Source: a virus
Virus record (IMG/VR): IMGVR_UViG_3300043778_000035
Location: 1 to 40,740 of that record
Length of the DNA: 40,740 nt
Strand: one strand, 5' to 3'
Part shown: piece by piece, positions 24,121 to 31,962 of the stretch
Position numbering within the stretch: the first letter of the stretch is position 1
Layout of the letters: the number at the start of each line of letters is the position of its first letter
Position numbers and translations under genes: made by a program
Notes under the pieces: model-generated
What the model saw: only the letters and a program-made list of their open reading frames with translations
The model's database searches: none
What the model was told of the DNA's origin: nothing

Positions 24121-26280
24121 CTATGCGAGGCGGTTCGTCAACTTCTTTCTGACGGGTTTGGCTTCTGACGTCGGTACAATCGGTGCGGGCATCACGTCGT
24201 TATGCGCTGCTCGCGCAGGCACATATGACTGCTGCGAGGCGTCATATCCAACCGGATTGGCGGCGATGTCCGCCCTCTTGTTCAGCTTGAGCCCCAGGTG
24301 AGTCAGTCCACATAGGGCGGCATATGCATAAACGCGGCAGTCCAACGCCTCATTTGCGCGCCCTGGCGGCAATTCCCACACCCGATACTTCTGGCCGCCC
24401 GAAACCTTCACGGCGGATCGCTCCGACGTCAGCTGCTCGAAGTAGCCGATGTCACGATCGCTCGGGAAATGCATGTAGCCAGGTCCCGTGTCGGTGACGT
24501 GAAGCCGGTTGCGAATGGTGTCTTTCGCCGTGTTGACGCCGATGATCACCGGTCGGAACGACGCTTTTGTGCGTCGCGACGGTTTCTTCACCGGCCACAC
24601 CGGGTTGCGCTTCCCTCTGACAGCCGAATCGCCCTTGATCGCCCATATCTTCCGACCTAGGCGCGCCTTCGAAAAGTCGTACACCTTCTGCGTGTGGTGG
24701 CCGCCCGAATCGATGCAAACTGCCATTGCCTCAAACGGCCGACCATCCGAACGGCGCCAGACCTGGTCGAGGAACGCGTCGAGCCGCTCCCACGGCTCCG
24801 GCGTTTCCATATCGCCTTCGATGACCTCGTAGTCGATCGACCAGCTTTCCTCGTTGCGCCCCCAGCCGACGACCTCCAGCTCGAAGCGATAATCCTGCAC
24901 GTCGACGCCGACAGTAACGACGGCGACGCCATCGGGAACCTGCGCCGCCCACTTCTCGCCGCGCGCAACGAGCGCCTCGAGGCTCAGCACCTTTCCGGAG
25001 TTCGGCCGATAAGGCAGGCCGGCCTGCGTGTTCCACCAGGTCTGCTTCTTCTCTTCATCGCTGCCCGCGTCAAGCCACTTCTTAGCGATGTCGGACGGCT
25101 TGTCCTTCTGCCATGGGCTGTAAAGCTTGCTCGCCTGGAAGCCGGCATGCTCGTTGTCGACCTTCCATTCGCCGCACTCCGGGCACTTGGCGCGATATAC
25201 CGCGTGACGGTCACTCTTCCACCAGTCCCAGACGGCGCCTATCGCGGCCTCGGTCGTCGCCTCGCGCGAGTCTTCCGGACCTCGCCAAGCGCGCTCATAG
25301 TCGTCAAGCGGAGAATGTCTAGCGCCGCAGCATTCGAATGGGCGCGTCTGATGCCAGCGCGAGGTCTGCAATGCGCGCAGTCGATCACCTTCGGACCAGA
25401 TCTCTCCGCACGATTCGCACGAGATACGCGCGGTTTTAGGGAAGTGCTCGACAACGTTTCCGCTGTCATCGCGACGCTTATCCCAGTCGACGTGCTTGAA
25501 GAAATCCGGGAACATGCGATGCCCGCAGTGCGGGCACGCGATTGACGCACGACGTTGATCCGAATCCTTGTAGCTGCCCTCGATCCGACTTTCATCTTCA
25601 ACCGTTGGCGAGCATGCACGAATCGACAGCCAGTTGGTGTCGAACGAAGCCGTCCGCTCCTCGGCCAGCCCGATCGGTTCACCTTCGCGCGTCACGGGAT
25701 ATTTATCGACCTCGTCCGCAAGAATGACGCGCACTGGACGACGTGCAAGGTTGTCAGGGCTACCAGCCCCCGCAAGCGCCAGAAAGCCGCCCGGGAACGC
25801 TTTGAATAATAGTGTCTCATCGGCGTTGCGCGTCTTGCTCGTGCCGACAAGCTCACGCAACACCGGCGTGACGCGGACCATCGGACTGATCCGCTCTTTG
25901 CTAAATTGCTCGGCCGCGGCTTCCTTCGGCTGAAGGAGCAACATCGGGCACGGGTCGAGATGGGCGAAGTAGCCGAATGTGTTCTCAAGGAACGCGGTCT
26001 TCATCATCTGGGTGCTCACCATCATCGTGATGACGTGCACACCCGATTCCGTCACAGCCATCATAGGGCCGCGCGCGATCTCAACCGTGGAGGTCGACCA
26101 GTTCCCGGAAATGCGGCCCGCCTCAGGGGCAAGCTTCCGAAATTGATCAGCCCAGTCCGGTACACTGATCCGAGGAGGTGGCGTCCATGCCTTCCGGATC
26201 GCCGCACGTAGCCAGTCAACCTTCTCGCTCCGAGAAGTTGGCTTCTGGCTCGCCAAGTTGGGCGATCTGTTTGTAGACAT
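24121..26280 (-). CDS. Terminase large subunit, lambda GpA family
   Basis: A 719-residue packaging motor and nuclease. The ATPase half has a GpA-type phosphate-binding region near STQMMKTAFLENTFGY (residues 89-104), the MLLLQPKEAAAEQFSKERI block and the Walker B-like VILADEVDKYP (Asp189-Glu190). Four Cys pairs (CPHCGHRM, CESCGEIW, CCGARH, CPECGEW) are typical zinc-like knuckles of this family. The nuclease half begins at VVTVGVDVQDYRFELEV. The C-terminus (after WELPPGRANEALDCRVYAYA) carries a short tail. GpA-type motors cut at cos sites. It overlaps the small subunit gene by 65 bases. Confidence 0.95.
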   Translation of the reverse strand: MSTNRSPNLASQKPTSRSEKVDWLRAAIRKAWTPPPRISVPDWADQFRKLAPEAGRISGNWSTSTVEIARGPMMAVTESGVHVITMMVSTQMMKTAFLENTFGYFAHLDPCPMLLLQPKEAAAEQFSKERISPMVRVTPVLRELVGTSKTRNADETLLFKAFPGGFLALAGAGSPDNLARRPVRVILADEVDKYPVTREGEPIGLAEERTASFDTNWLSIRACSPTVEDESRIEGSYKDSDQRRASIACPHCGHRMFPDFFKHVDWDKRRDDSGNVVEHFPKTARISCESCGEIWSEGDRLRALQTSRWHQTRPFECCGARHSPLDDYERAWRGPEDSREATTEAAIGAVWDWWKSDRHAVYRAKCPECGEWKVDNEHAGFQASKLYSPWQKDKPSDIAKKWLDAGSDEEKKQTWWNTQAGLPYRPNSGKVLSLEALVARGEKWAAQVPDGVAVVTVGVDVQDYRFELEVVGWGRNEESWSIDYEVIEGDMETPEPWERLDAFLDQVWRRSDGRPFEAMAVCIDSGGHHTQKVYDFSKARLGRKIWAIKGDSAVRGKRNPVWPVKKPSRRTKASFRPVIIGVNTAKDTIRNRLHVTDTGPGYMHFPSDRDIGYFEQLTSERSAVKVSGGQKYRVWELPPGRANEALDCRVYAYAALCGLTHLGLKLNKRADIAANPVGYDASQQSYVPARAAHNDVMPAPIVPTSEAKPVRKKLTNRLA

Positions 26281-26809
26281 GCGCGGTCAAGACCTCAGTT
26301 ACACGATCGGCCTCCAGACCGAGCTCAGCAGCCAGGATCGGCCCGACCCTTGACGGCCAATTGAGCCACGCATCGCGCTGAGCCCGGAACTCCTCGAAGA
26401 GAATGGCTGTTGCGGTATCCAGCTCAACGAGCGACCCGGACTTGCGCTCATATTCGAGCTGAGCCATCAGCCCGAGATAGTTTTCTTTCAGGCACCGCGC
26501 CTGATCGAAATTCAACAACTCGACGCCGCTCGACAGAATTTGATTTGCTATCTCGCCAGCGCTTTCGCCGGCTTCAAGCGTTACCCCTTTCGCGGCCTGG
26601 GTAACAGACTGCCTCTTGTTACCCTTGCCGGTTTTTGCTGCTGGCTGGGTAACATCAGGAAGGCCGTCGCGGCGGTATCTCTTTAGATTCGCATTCGACG
26701 CCTTGACGTCGATCGCATCGCCCGCAAACACAAGCCAGCCGCGCTCCTTCCACTTCGTCACAGTCTTTCGACTGACGCCGTGGAGTGCCGCGAACTCGCT
26801 TTGATTCAT
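26216..26809 (-). CDS. Terminase small subunit, Nu1-like
   Basis: A 197-residue DNA-recognition subunit. The first 30 residues form a winged helix-turn-helix (FAALHGVSRKTVTKWKERGW) like Nu1 of lambda, which binds cos. The middle is charged (TGKGNKRQSVTQAAKG). The helical second half, with LNFDQARCLKENYLGLMAQL and AQRDAWLNWPSRVGPILAAEL, matches the Nu1-type C-terminal region that binds the large subunit. Confidence 0.85.
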   Translation of the reverse strand: MNQSEFAALHGVSRKTVTKWKERGWLVFAGDAIDVKASNANLKRYRRDGLPDVTQPAAKTGKGNKRQSVTQAAKGVTLEAGESAGEIANQILSSGVELLNFDQARCLKENYLGLMAQLEYERKSGSLVELDTATAILFEEFRAQRDAWLNWPSRVGPILAAELGLEADRVTEVLTAHVYKQIAQLGEPEANFSEREG

Positions 26810-26941
26810 CCCGTGATCTGTTACCTGTTACCCAAATTTGGAATCTCAGCGCTGGGCGAAATTCGCGCGTCTTCGCTCCCGCCCTGTTGCAATTTCGAGG
26901 GAAGGACCCGCAGCAAAAGTGCACCAAAGAGGTGCCTAAAC

Positions 26942-27523
26942 TCATCGCTTCCCGGCAATCGCGAATGCCAGTTCATGCCGCAGGATCTGCGGAAACTTCT
27001 CTCGTATCTTCGCCGTGATCGCCTTCTCAACTACATCATTCGCAAGCGACTGCGGGATAGATGGGCCGTAGAGTTCTTTTATCGGTAGGCCGGTTCGCAC
27101 CATCTTGCCATTTCGCTTGACCGTCTTGTGCCCAGTCCCTACGCGCTGGAAAACGCCACGATGACCATTTCGCATTGTCGCGATAAAGGCATGCCGCAGG
27201 ACTTGCCTGCCCGCTTTAACTTGCACCGAGACACCACCCTTATTCTGGCGCGCGCCGTAATTGATCAGCGCAATCGGTAACCCTGTCGCCTTAAGCATCA
27301 CCACTAATCGCACAGGCCGCGCTTTATCGATGACGAAGCGACCCTTGATTGCGCTTGCCTTGATGTTGTATCCGGCAGAACGTACCGCTTTCGGCGCGGC
27401 CGCCCGCGCCTGAATCGCCGTCTTGTTGAGCGCGCGCACTAGCGCCTTTTGCTGTTCGCCGACGTAACGTTGCAGCCCCGCCGAAATTCCCTTGACATCC
27501 GCATTGACGCTGAGCTTCAACAT
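26942..27523 (-). CDS. Prophage minor tail protein Z (GPZ) family
   Basis: A 193-residue protein with the family marks VGEQQKALVRALNKTAIQAR, AAPKAVRSAGYNIKASAIKG, and a basic middle (RNGHRGVFQRVGTGHKTVKR) followed by LPIKELYGPSIPQSLANDVV. GPZ proteins are tail or head-tail completion factors in lambda-like phages. Its place upstream of the terminase, far from the other tail genes, is unusual. It ends 132 bases before the small terminase start. Confidence 0.85.
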   Translation of the reverse strand: MLKLSVNADVKGISAGLQRYVGEQQKALVRALNKTAIQARAAAPKAVRSAGYNIKASAIKGRFVIDKARPVRLVVMLKATGLPIALINYGARQNKGGVSVQVKAGRQVLRHAFIATMRNGHRGVFQRVGTGHKTVKRNGKMVRTGLPIKELYGPSIPQSLANDVVEKAITAKIREKFPQILRHELAFAIAGKR

Positions 27524-27524
27524 T

Positions 27525-27806
27525 TCAAGCGCGCAACGGCTTCAACCACACGGCCGGAAGAGCACTTTCATCCCGTGGCGCGGCATAGAGTGGAACGTCG
27601 CGCATGAAGCGCGACGGCATGCCCGCCGGAAAGGCAGTCAAAGAGACCAGCGCAATCGCGTCGCGCGGCACGAGAGCCGGGTCGTTCGTAGCTTCTGTAA
27701 TGAGAGCTGCGACGATCGCGCGGCCGTTCTGCCAGATCGCCGCGCGAACGAGCACGCATTCCCCGATCAGCGCAGCTGCGTCGATCTTCTTGATCGGTCG
27801 TGCCAT
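27525..27806 (-). CDS. Small phage protein of unknown function, first late gene
   Basis: A 93-residue protein starting MARPIKKIDAAALIGECVLV. It has mixed alpha/beta character with two hydrophobic strands (AIVAALITEA, AIALVSLTAF) and no membrane helix or signal peptide. It is the first gene downstream of the candidate late promoter and terminator and is followed 1 base later by the GPZ gene. I do not recognise a family. Its placement with the head genes suggests a structural or assembly role. Confidence 0.65.
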   Translation of the reverse strand: MARPIKKIDAAALIGECVLVRAAIWQNGRAIVAALITEATNDPALVPRDAIALVSLTAFPAGMPSRFMRDVPLYAAPRDESALPAVWLKPLRA

Positions 27807-27824
27807 TCTCGCTCCCAAAAAGCA

Positions 27825-27857
27825 AAAGCCCGATGATCGAGTGATCACCGGGCTTTC
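27825..27857 (-). terminator. Strong Rho-independent terminator at the early/late boundary
   Basis: On the minus strand AAGCCCGGTGATC pairs with GATCATCGGGCTT (one mismatch), followed by TTGCTTTTTGGG. It lies 27 bases past the candidate late promoter's -10, the arrangement of lambda PR'-tR', where Q allows read-through. Confidence 0.85.
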
Positions 27858-27883
27858 CCAGGACGTACCTGTCCGTGAGGAGA

Positions 27884-27912
27884 ACTATACGCAGAACTTT
27901 TCGGGTTTACAA
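27884..27912 (-). promoter_or_regulatory. Candidate late promoter
   Basis: On the minus strand TTGTAA (27907-27912) and TATAGT (27884-27889) are 17 bases apart, close to sigma-70 consensus. It lies between the last early gene and the terminator that precedes the late genes. Confidence 0.6.
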
Positions 27913-27941
27913 CCCCTCTGTCGAAATATTTTCGACCTCTT

Positions 27942-28151
27942 CTAATCGTTTTTCGGCGGTGGCGGGAAGAATGTCCAGTTCCGCTCCACCAGGTCGAGCA
28001 GGTCGCGAAACGTGGCATCGCGCCAACCCTCGACCCAAGGCCACGTATCCGGGTGACCTTGGGTCGGTCGGCGTTGCCATTCCGACACTTCAAGAATCAC
28101 CTTCCCGAACCACCCAAGACGATAGCGAGTGTTTCCTGTCAACTGGGTCAT
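27942..28151 (-). CDS. Small phage protein of unknown function
   Basis: A 69-residue protein starting MTQLTGNTRYRLGWFGKVIL. It is rich in tryptophan (WQRRP, WPWVEGWRDATF, RNWTFFPPPP) and resembles small proteins found near nin-region genes in Burkholderia phages, with no known role. I chose the ATG at 28151 because it overlaps the upstream stop by 4 bases; an earlier in-frame methionine would run deep into the upstream gene. It is the last gene before the candidate late promoter. Confidence 0.7.
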   Translation of the reverse strand: MTQLTGNTRYRLGWFGKVILEVSEWQRRPTQGHPDTWPWVEGWRDATFRDLLDLVERNWTFFPPPPKND

Positions 28152-28543
28152 GCAACCTCCCCGACCTTTATAAGATGCCTCGAAATCAACATCGGCAGAA
28201 GGGACTCCTTCGCCGCCTGGTATGTCGTATGCTGATCGCCAGCCCGGCAACTGCTCCATACGTTGCGACCGCATACCTTGTTTCGCATGCTCACCGAGAT
28301 CGCTGCGCGCTGCTCGATCGGGAGCAAATCAATACAAAGCTGCACCTGCTCGGACTGCCGGCTGTCCGCCCATTGATATACGATCTCCTCGTCGTCATCT
28401 GCGCCCGCAGGTGTCACGTATTCACGACATGTTCGACTCTCGTGTGAACGATGCCGCTCGACCTCCGCGAGAGACTGGCGGATTTGCCAGTCGTACCAGG
28501 TCAACAAGAGTTCTTCGATTTGTTTGCTCTGACCGTCCGTCAT
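28148..28543 (-). CDS. Candidate late antiterminator (Q-like position)
   Basis: A 131-residue protein starting MTDGQSKQIEELLLTWYDWQ. The second half, EQRAAISVSMRNKVCGRNVW and a long helix ending in PMLISRHLIKVG, resembles small antiterminator-like proteins that end the early operon of Burkholderia and lambda-like phages. There is one CxxxxxxC pair (CGRNVWSSC) but no clear zinc finger. The main support is context: it is followed by a 17-spaced promoter and a strong terminator, as Q is followed by PR' and tR'. It could also be a phage protein unrelated to transcription. Confidence 0.5.
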   Translation of the reverse strand: MTDGQSKQIEELLLTWYDWQIRQSLAEVERHRSHESRTCREYVTPAGADDDEEIVYQWADSRQSEQVQLCIDLLPIEQRAAISVSMRNKVCGRNVWSSCRAGDQHTTYQAAKESLLPMLISRHLIKVGEVA

Positions 28544-28569
28544 GATCTTCCTGTCCTGGTAAATAGAAT

Positions 28570-28833
28570 TCAGCGCAATCCTGCCGCAGCGCGGTACTTT
28601 GAGTAGGGGCCTCGGATGTACTTCTCGAATCTGGCCTTTGCGGCGCTGTCGTGATCGAGCAGCGCCCGGCTCTCAATGCAGCAGCGCGCGCGTATGAATT
28701 CGGCTGCGTCGCGGGTGTTGTTTGCCGGCTGTCCGATCGAGCACATCCATTCCAGGAATGCCGACTCGTTCGCCCATAGCCCGGAAAGCCTAGCGAGCGG
28801 GCCACCCTTCGGATGGGGTGCCGTCGCTGTCAC
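28570..28833 (-). CDS. Small early phage protein, function unknown
   Basis: An 87-residue protein if it starts at GTG 28833, which overlaps the upstream stop (ATGTGA). It contains LARLSGLWANESAFLEWMCS, then NTRDAAEFIRARCCIESRAL, and ends KARFEKYIRGPYSKYRAAAG. The pattern resembles small nin-region proteins of Burkholderia phages. It has no membrane segment. Predicted to be helical and basic, it might bind nucleic acid, but I assign no function. Confidence 0.7.
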   Translation of the reverse strand: MTATAPHPKGGPLARLSGLWANESAFLEWMCSIGQPANNTRDAAEFIRARCCIESRALLDHDSAAKARFEKYIRGPYSKYRAAAGLR

Positions 28834-29078
28834 ATGACCACCGTGAAGTTGATTCCGTGGTGCGTAAGCCAGTCGCTCAGCGAGGAGCGAAGGACCTGGT
28901 TGTGCGGCCATGGAAATTCGATTAGAGCACCGCGCTCAGTCTGGGAAAACTCGCCACTGAAGGGACATTCGTCGAATGCGATAAGGTCGGCGCCTGTCAC
29001 GGCGTCGTAATGCCGGAGAGCCGAATCGACAAGCCTTTCGGGTACGTCGACATAGAGTATGTATGCATGTGCACTCAT
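28830..29078 (-). CDS. Small early phage protein, function unknown
   Basis: An 82-residue protein starting MSAHAYILYVDVPERLVDSA, with FDECPFSGEFSQTERGALIE and a hydrophobic C-terminal strand NFTVVM. ATG 29078 overlaps the upstream stop by 4 bases, which decides the start. The alternation of strands and helices suggests a compact alpha/beta fold. No family is recognised. Confidence 0.7.
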   Translation of the reverse strand: MSAHAYILYVDVPERLVDSALRHYDAVTGADLIAFDECPFSGEFSQTERGALIEFPWPHNQVLRSSLSDWLTHHGINFTVVM

Positions 29079-29386
29079 TCTTGACCTCTCACATCCCATT
29101 CGAGATCCCCGCTAGCAAGGAATGGGGTCAGCGATTTCAAGTTGTGGTTGATTACGACCTCTACCGGATATGTGCCGTCTTGGTTCCACGCGCCCTCGCG
29201 CGCGTACTCCCTGTATTGCTCCGGCAAGATCGCGTCGGCGTAGATCCAATCCGGGCGCGAATGTGTATTGCGGCCGCGCCATGACCTGACTGGGCCACGC
29301 AATCGAACAACTCTGCACTCGAACGTCTCGTAATTCTCGCGGTAGAAGCGGCCGCTGAACGTTCCCGGTAATGTGATTCGAACCAT
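29075..29386 (-). CDS. Small early phage protein, function unknown
   Basis: A 103-residue protein starting MVRITLPGTFSGRFYRENYE at ATG 29386, which overlaps the DUF1364 stop (TGATG). The middle, VVRLRGPVRSWRGRNTHSRP, is basic, and the C-terminal half (YPVEVVINHNLKSLTPFLAS) is strand-rich. No motif is recognised. A GTG at 29395 would add three residues. Confidence 0.7.
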   Translation of the reverse strand: MVRITLPGTFSGRFYRENYETFECRVVRLRGPVRSWRGRNTHSRPDWIYADAILPEQYREYAREGAWNQDGTYPVEVVINHNLKSLTPFLASGDLEWDVRGQE

Positions 29387-29847
29387 CAGTCGCACACCAC
29401 CTCCGTCATTCCCAATTTTCTAGCCCGGACGGGCTCCCATTCCTCGAATGCTCGATCCCAAACGTCGAATTTGATCTGTCGCGGCGTGCCCACCTGGTTC
29501 TGATCGATCCATGCGTGACACGGGTTGCATCCAGGAACCGTAAATTCGTTTTTCGCTTTCAGGCCGCCCGCTTTCCCATGACGCGACTGGTTGGAATGAC
29601 ACGGCACTACCGTGTCGTCGACTGGATTGAGCCGACAGAGGCCAGGCACGCGCAGATAGCATGGCTCGCCCCTGCAAGCCGCTAGATATTTCGCGCCCTC
29701 AGCAACTGTTGGCTTCTTAATCCGGCTCTTGAGCGTCTTTCGCCGCTCGATCGTCGCCCGATCTGCGATGGAGAAAGGTGAGGATTTGCGGGACCATGAG
29801 CCCCGGGCCATTGGTGCCTTCCTCGGACCGAACCCCGATCGTTTCAT
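29386..29847 (-). CDS. DUF1364 protein, NinB-region nuclease-like
   Basis: A 153-residue protein. The DUF1364 core is clear: YLAACRGEPCYLRVPGLC, then VVPCHSNQSRHGKAGGLKAK and PGCNPCHAWIDQN. The cysteines and histidines (PCY, LC, PCH, GCNPCH) form an HNH-like zinc site. The family is found in phage nin regions and is thought to act on DNA or RNA in recombination. The basic N-terminus begins MKRSGFGPRK at ATG 29847, overlapping the upstream stop by 4 bases. Confidence 0.88.
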   Translation of the reverse strand: MKRSGFGPRKAPMARGSWSRKSSPFSIADRATIERRKTLKSRIKKPTVAEGAKYLAACRGEPCYLRVPGLCRLNPVDDTVVPCHSNQSRHGKAGGLKAKNEFTVPGCNPCHAWIDQNQVGTPRQIKFDVWDRAFEEWEPVRARKLGMTEVVCD

Positions 29848-30428
29848 GCTGCAGCTTCCCCAAATAAAGCCTGAGCGGCGATGTCTCGCATGGCTTTGCG
29901 CCCGGCCCGACGCTGAGCATTCGCGCGACGGCGAGTCAATAGTCGGGCATATTCGTCGGGGCGATTTTTTTTGAGGTCTTCCATCCTGTCGCGCCACTTC
30001 TGGCCCGGCGAACGTGCAGTTGGTCGGGGAGCATCCCTCCGGCTCCCGATGGCAAACAAGCGCGCGGGATAGCCGCTCACGCCAAATCGCTCCCAGCGCT
30101 CGATATAGATCGAACCGTTTGCATGCAGCACGTTGAGGTGCTTCATCACCACGCGGCGCGATAGGCCTGTTTTTGCTGCGATTTCCGTAGAATCCATGGC
30201 TGCCCCAGCCAATACCCTCAGAATCGCGGACATACTGGGTCGACCGACGAATGAATTTCGATTTGGACGGGTGCCGAGCCCACGCGCATATCCATACGAA
30301 AGCACCGACTCGACGCTCCGCCCATTAAAGAGGTGCACATACAATTTCATTGGGCCAGGAGCCGTCCAAACGCGCTCAAGATCCACATCCTCGCTCTCGG
30401 TCCACTTATGCCAAGGGCGCTTATTCAT
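29844..30428 (-). CDS. Winged-helix DNA-binding protein
   Basis: A 194-residue protein. Residues 1-50 resemble a DNA-binding start (RPWHKWTESEDVDLERVW, SANT- or Myb-like). Residues 62-130 contain a winged helix (LAGAAMDSTEIAAKTGLSRR, VVMKHLNVLHANGSIYIERW). The C-terminus is very basic (RRRANAQRRAGRKAMRD). Two DNA-binding elements in one protein suggest a regulator of early genes. It is coupled by 4-base overlaps on both sides. Confidence 0.75.
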   Translation of the reverse strand: MNKRPWHKWTESEDVDLERVWTAPGPMKLYVHLFNGRSVESVLSYGYARGLGTRPNRNSFVGRPSMSAILRVLAGAAMDSTEIAAKTGLSRRVVMKHLNVLHANGSIYIERWERFGVSGYPARLFAIGSRRDAPRPTARSPGQKWRDRMEDLKKNRPDEYARLLTRRRANAQRRAGRKAMRDIAAQALFGEAAA

Positions 30429-30982
30429 TTGACCTCCGTGATCTGTAGCCCACGAGCAGCCATCAGATGCCTCTTGATTCGGTAGCCTGCGGTAACAACT
30501 CCCTTCACGTCCTCGATCACCGTCTGACCAGCGCGCTCATAGACAAAGTCGGCGATGTAACGAAGCGGCGGCTTCCTGCGCCCATCGATCATGACCGGAT
30601 CGGCGAGGACAAATACAACTTGACGCTCCAAATCCGAAATGTCGCCCGCCGCTTCGAGACGGCTCAGCTCGATCCAGCGATCACGCTCTCGGAGGCTGTC
30701 GAACTTGATTCCCTCGTGCTCGCATCGAGTGTTTCGATATTTCGGCGGCTTCTTCGCCGCGATGGCCGGTACTTGAGGTTGCTGGATCACTGGCTTTGCC
30801 GTGAATGGGTCGAGCGGATCCACGTCATCCAGGGCGCTAGCTTGCGGCGGATTGCCCGTCGCCTTATAGATCGCGCGCTGCGCAGCAGTCATCGCCGGGA
30901 TCAACTCATCACGCACACGTGCAGTTCCGACAGTCTTCGTACCGGAGTCGATGCGCATCGGCCAAGGCGTCCGCTTCGTCAT
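30425..30982 (-). CDS. DUF1064 endonuclease-like protein
   Basis: A 185-residue protein. The C-terminal 100 residues match DUF1064: KYRNTRCEHEGIKFDSLRER, DRWIELSRLEAAGDISDLER, then RYIADFVYERAGQTVIEDVK-G and RIKRHLM. The D-x(n)-E-x-K pattern (ADFVYE, IEDVKG) is typical of PD-(D/E)xK nucleases and resembles T7 endonuclease I-like resolvases. The N-terminal 80 residues are a variable linker. It probably acts in DNA processing alongside the replication genes. Confidence 0.88.
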   Translation of the reverse strand: MTKRTPWPMRIDSGTKTVGTARVRDELIPAMTAAQRAIYKATGNPPQASALDDVDPLDPFTAKPVIQQPQVPAIAAKKPPKYRNTRCEHEGIKFDSLRERDRWIELSRLEAAGDISDLERQVVFVLADPVMIDGRRKPPLRYIADFVYERAGQTVIEDVKGVVTAGYRIKRHLMAARGLQITEVK

Positions 30983-31962
30983 GCCGGCGCCGCTTCCGTG
31001 ACCAGGTCACGCGGAATGTCGTTGAAGTATGCGAAAAGCGCTGCGTAACGTTCCGGGCTCTCGCGATTGACCGTGCTGAGCATGTCTTCCATCCACTCAC
31101 CTGGGCCAGCCGCCCTAAACACGCGCGCCTTGAATTGCTCGAATACCTGATTGGGCCTCTCCTCGACGCCAAGCTGCTTGCCGCGCTCACGAATCCCAGG
31201 CGCCGTCTTCCACCAATCGAACGGCACGGCCTGCGTGCCCCCCGAGTCTTGCGATTCGGGCTTGAGCGGGAACAATCCCGTCCATCCGCGCAGCACCGAT
31301 GCCTCGATCACAGCGGCCGGATCATGCCCCTTCTCGCGCAATCTCGTCAGGCAATTGATCGATGCCTTGGCAGCGCCCGCGGTCCATGGCGCAAGCTTGT
31401 CGCCAGCCTTCGCTTCGCGGTGCTCACACCAATCGAGCCATGCGTCCTCAGGCAGCCAGGAGGGTCGAGTCGTTGCACGCAGTTCGCCAAGCAACGCAAC
31501 TCGCGGCGGCCGCCGCGCGGGTTGATGGTTCAATGACGGTTCTTCTGACGGTTCTTTACGGTTAGACGGCACATGGTGCGGGGGTGTGGTGCACGCCGTG
31601 CGGGGGTCCCCCGCATCTCCTGCGGGGGTGTGGTGCACGCCGTGCGGGGGTGCATCTCCTGCGGGGGTGCATTTGGTGCTGGGGTGAATATGCTGCGGGG
31701 GTGAATATGCTGCGGGGGTGATTGTGTAGCTGGTGTGGCGGCCATTGCTGCGATTTGCAGTTACGATCCTCGCGTCTTCCAGCCATTTCACTGCATTCTG
31801 AACAGCCCGTTCGGATGCGCAGACACGCTTCGCGATCGTCGGGATCGACGGCCAGCAAACGCCCTGGTCATTAGCGTTGTCGGCGAGCGAAATCAGCACT
31901 GCCTTCTGCGCGATGGACATTCCATCGAGCGGCCAGCACTGCGACATGATCATCGTGCTCAT
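30979..31962 (-). CDS. Replication initiator, lambda O-like, with helix-turn-helix N-terminus
   Basis: A 327-residue protein. Residues 1-75 form a helix-turn-helix domain (SIAQKAVLISLADNANDQGV, WPSIPTIAKRVCASERAVQN, AVKWLEDARIV), the fold used by phage O-type initiators. Residues 80-130 are a proline/histidine-rich repeat (PPQHIHPSTKCTPAGD, PPHGVHHTPAGD) encoded by the DNA iterons. The C-terminal region after residue 150 (WLPEDAWLDWCEHREAKAGD, RLREKGHDPAAVIEASVLRG) is the usual RepO-type C-domain. It would bind the iterons within its own gene and recruit host helicase. It overlaps both neighbours by 4 bases. Confidence 0.88.
   Translation of the reverse strand: MSTMIMSQCWPLDGMSIAQKAVLISLADNANDQGVCWPSIPTIAKRVCASERAVQNAVKWLEDARIVTANRSNGRHTSYTITPAAYSPPQHIHPSTKCTPAGDAPPHGVHHTPAGDAGDPRTACTTPPHHVPSNRKEPSEEPSLNHQPARRPPRVALLGELRATTRPSWLPEDAWLDWCEHREAKAGDKLAPWTAGAAKASINCLTRLREKGHDPAAVIEASVLRGWTGLFPLKPESQDSGGTQAVPFDWWKTAPGIRERGKQLGVEERPNQVFEQFKARVFRAAGPGEWMEDMLSTVNRESPERYAALFAYFNDIPRDLVTEAAPA
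31577..31720. repeat. Array of eight phased iterons, candidate replication origin
   Basis: TGCGGGGGTG or a one-base variant occurs at 31577, 31599, 31621, 31643, 31660, 31677, 31694 and 31711. The first steps are exactly 22 bases and the rest exactly 17. Six copies are perfect; 31599 ends in C and 31677 has T for G at position 4. At 31599-31615 the sequence is a perfect palindrome (TGCGGGGGTCCCCCGCA). The array lies in the linker-coding part of the O-like gene, as lambda ori lies in gene O. The flank at 31525-31570 has repeated CGGTTCTT units and is less GC-rich, a possible melting region. Confidence 0.8.

Noticed and set aside
27884-27912. Reading the late promoter as part of a coding region
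   Set aside because: The gap between 27806 and 27942 has no open frame with a start signal; the promoter plus terminator layout explains it better.
31577-31720. Possible CRISPR array because of regular repeats
   Set aside because: Units are 10 bases at 17- or 22-base steps, too short for repeat-spacer structure, inside an open gene, and with no cas genes.
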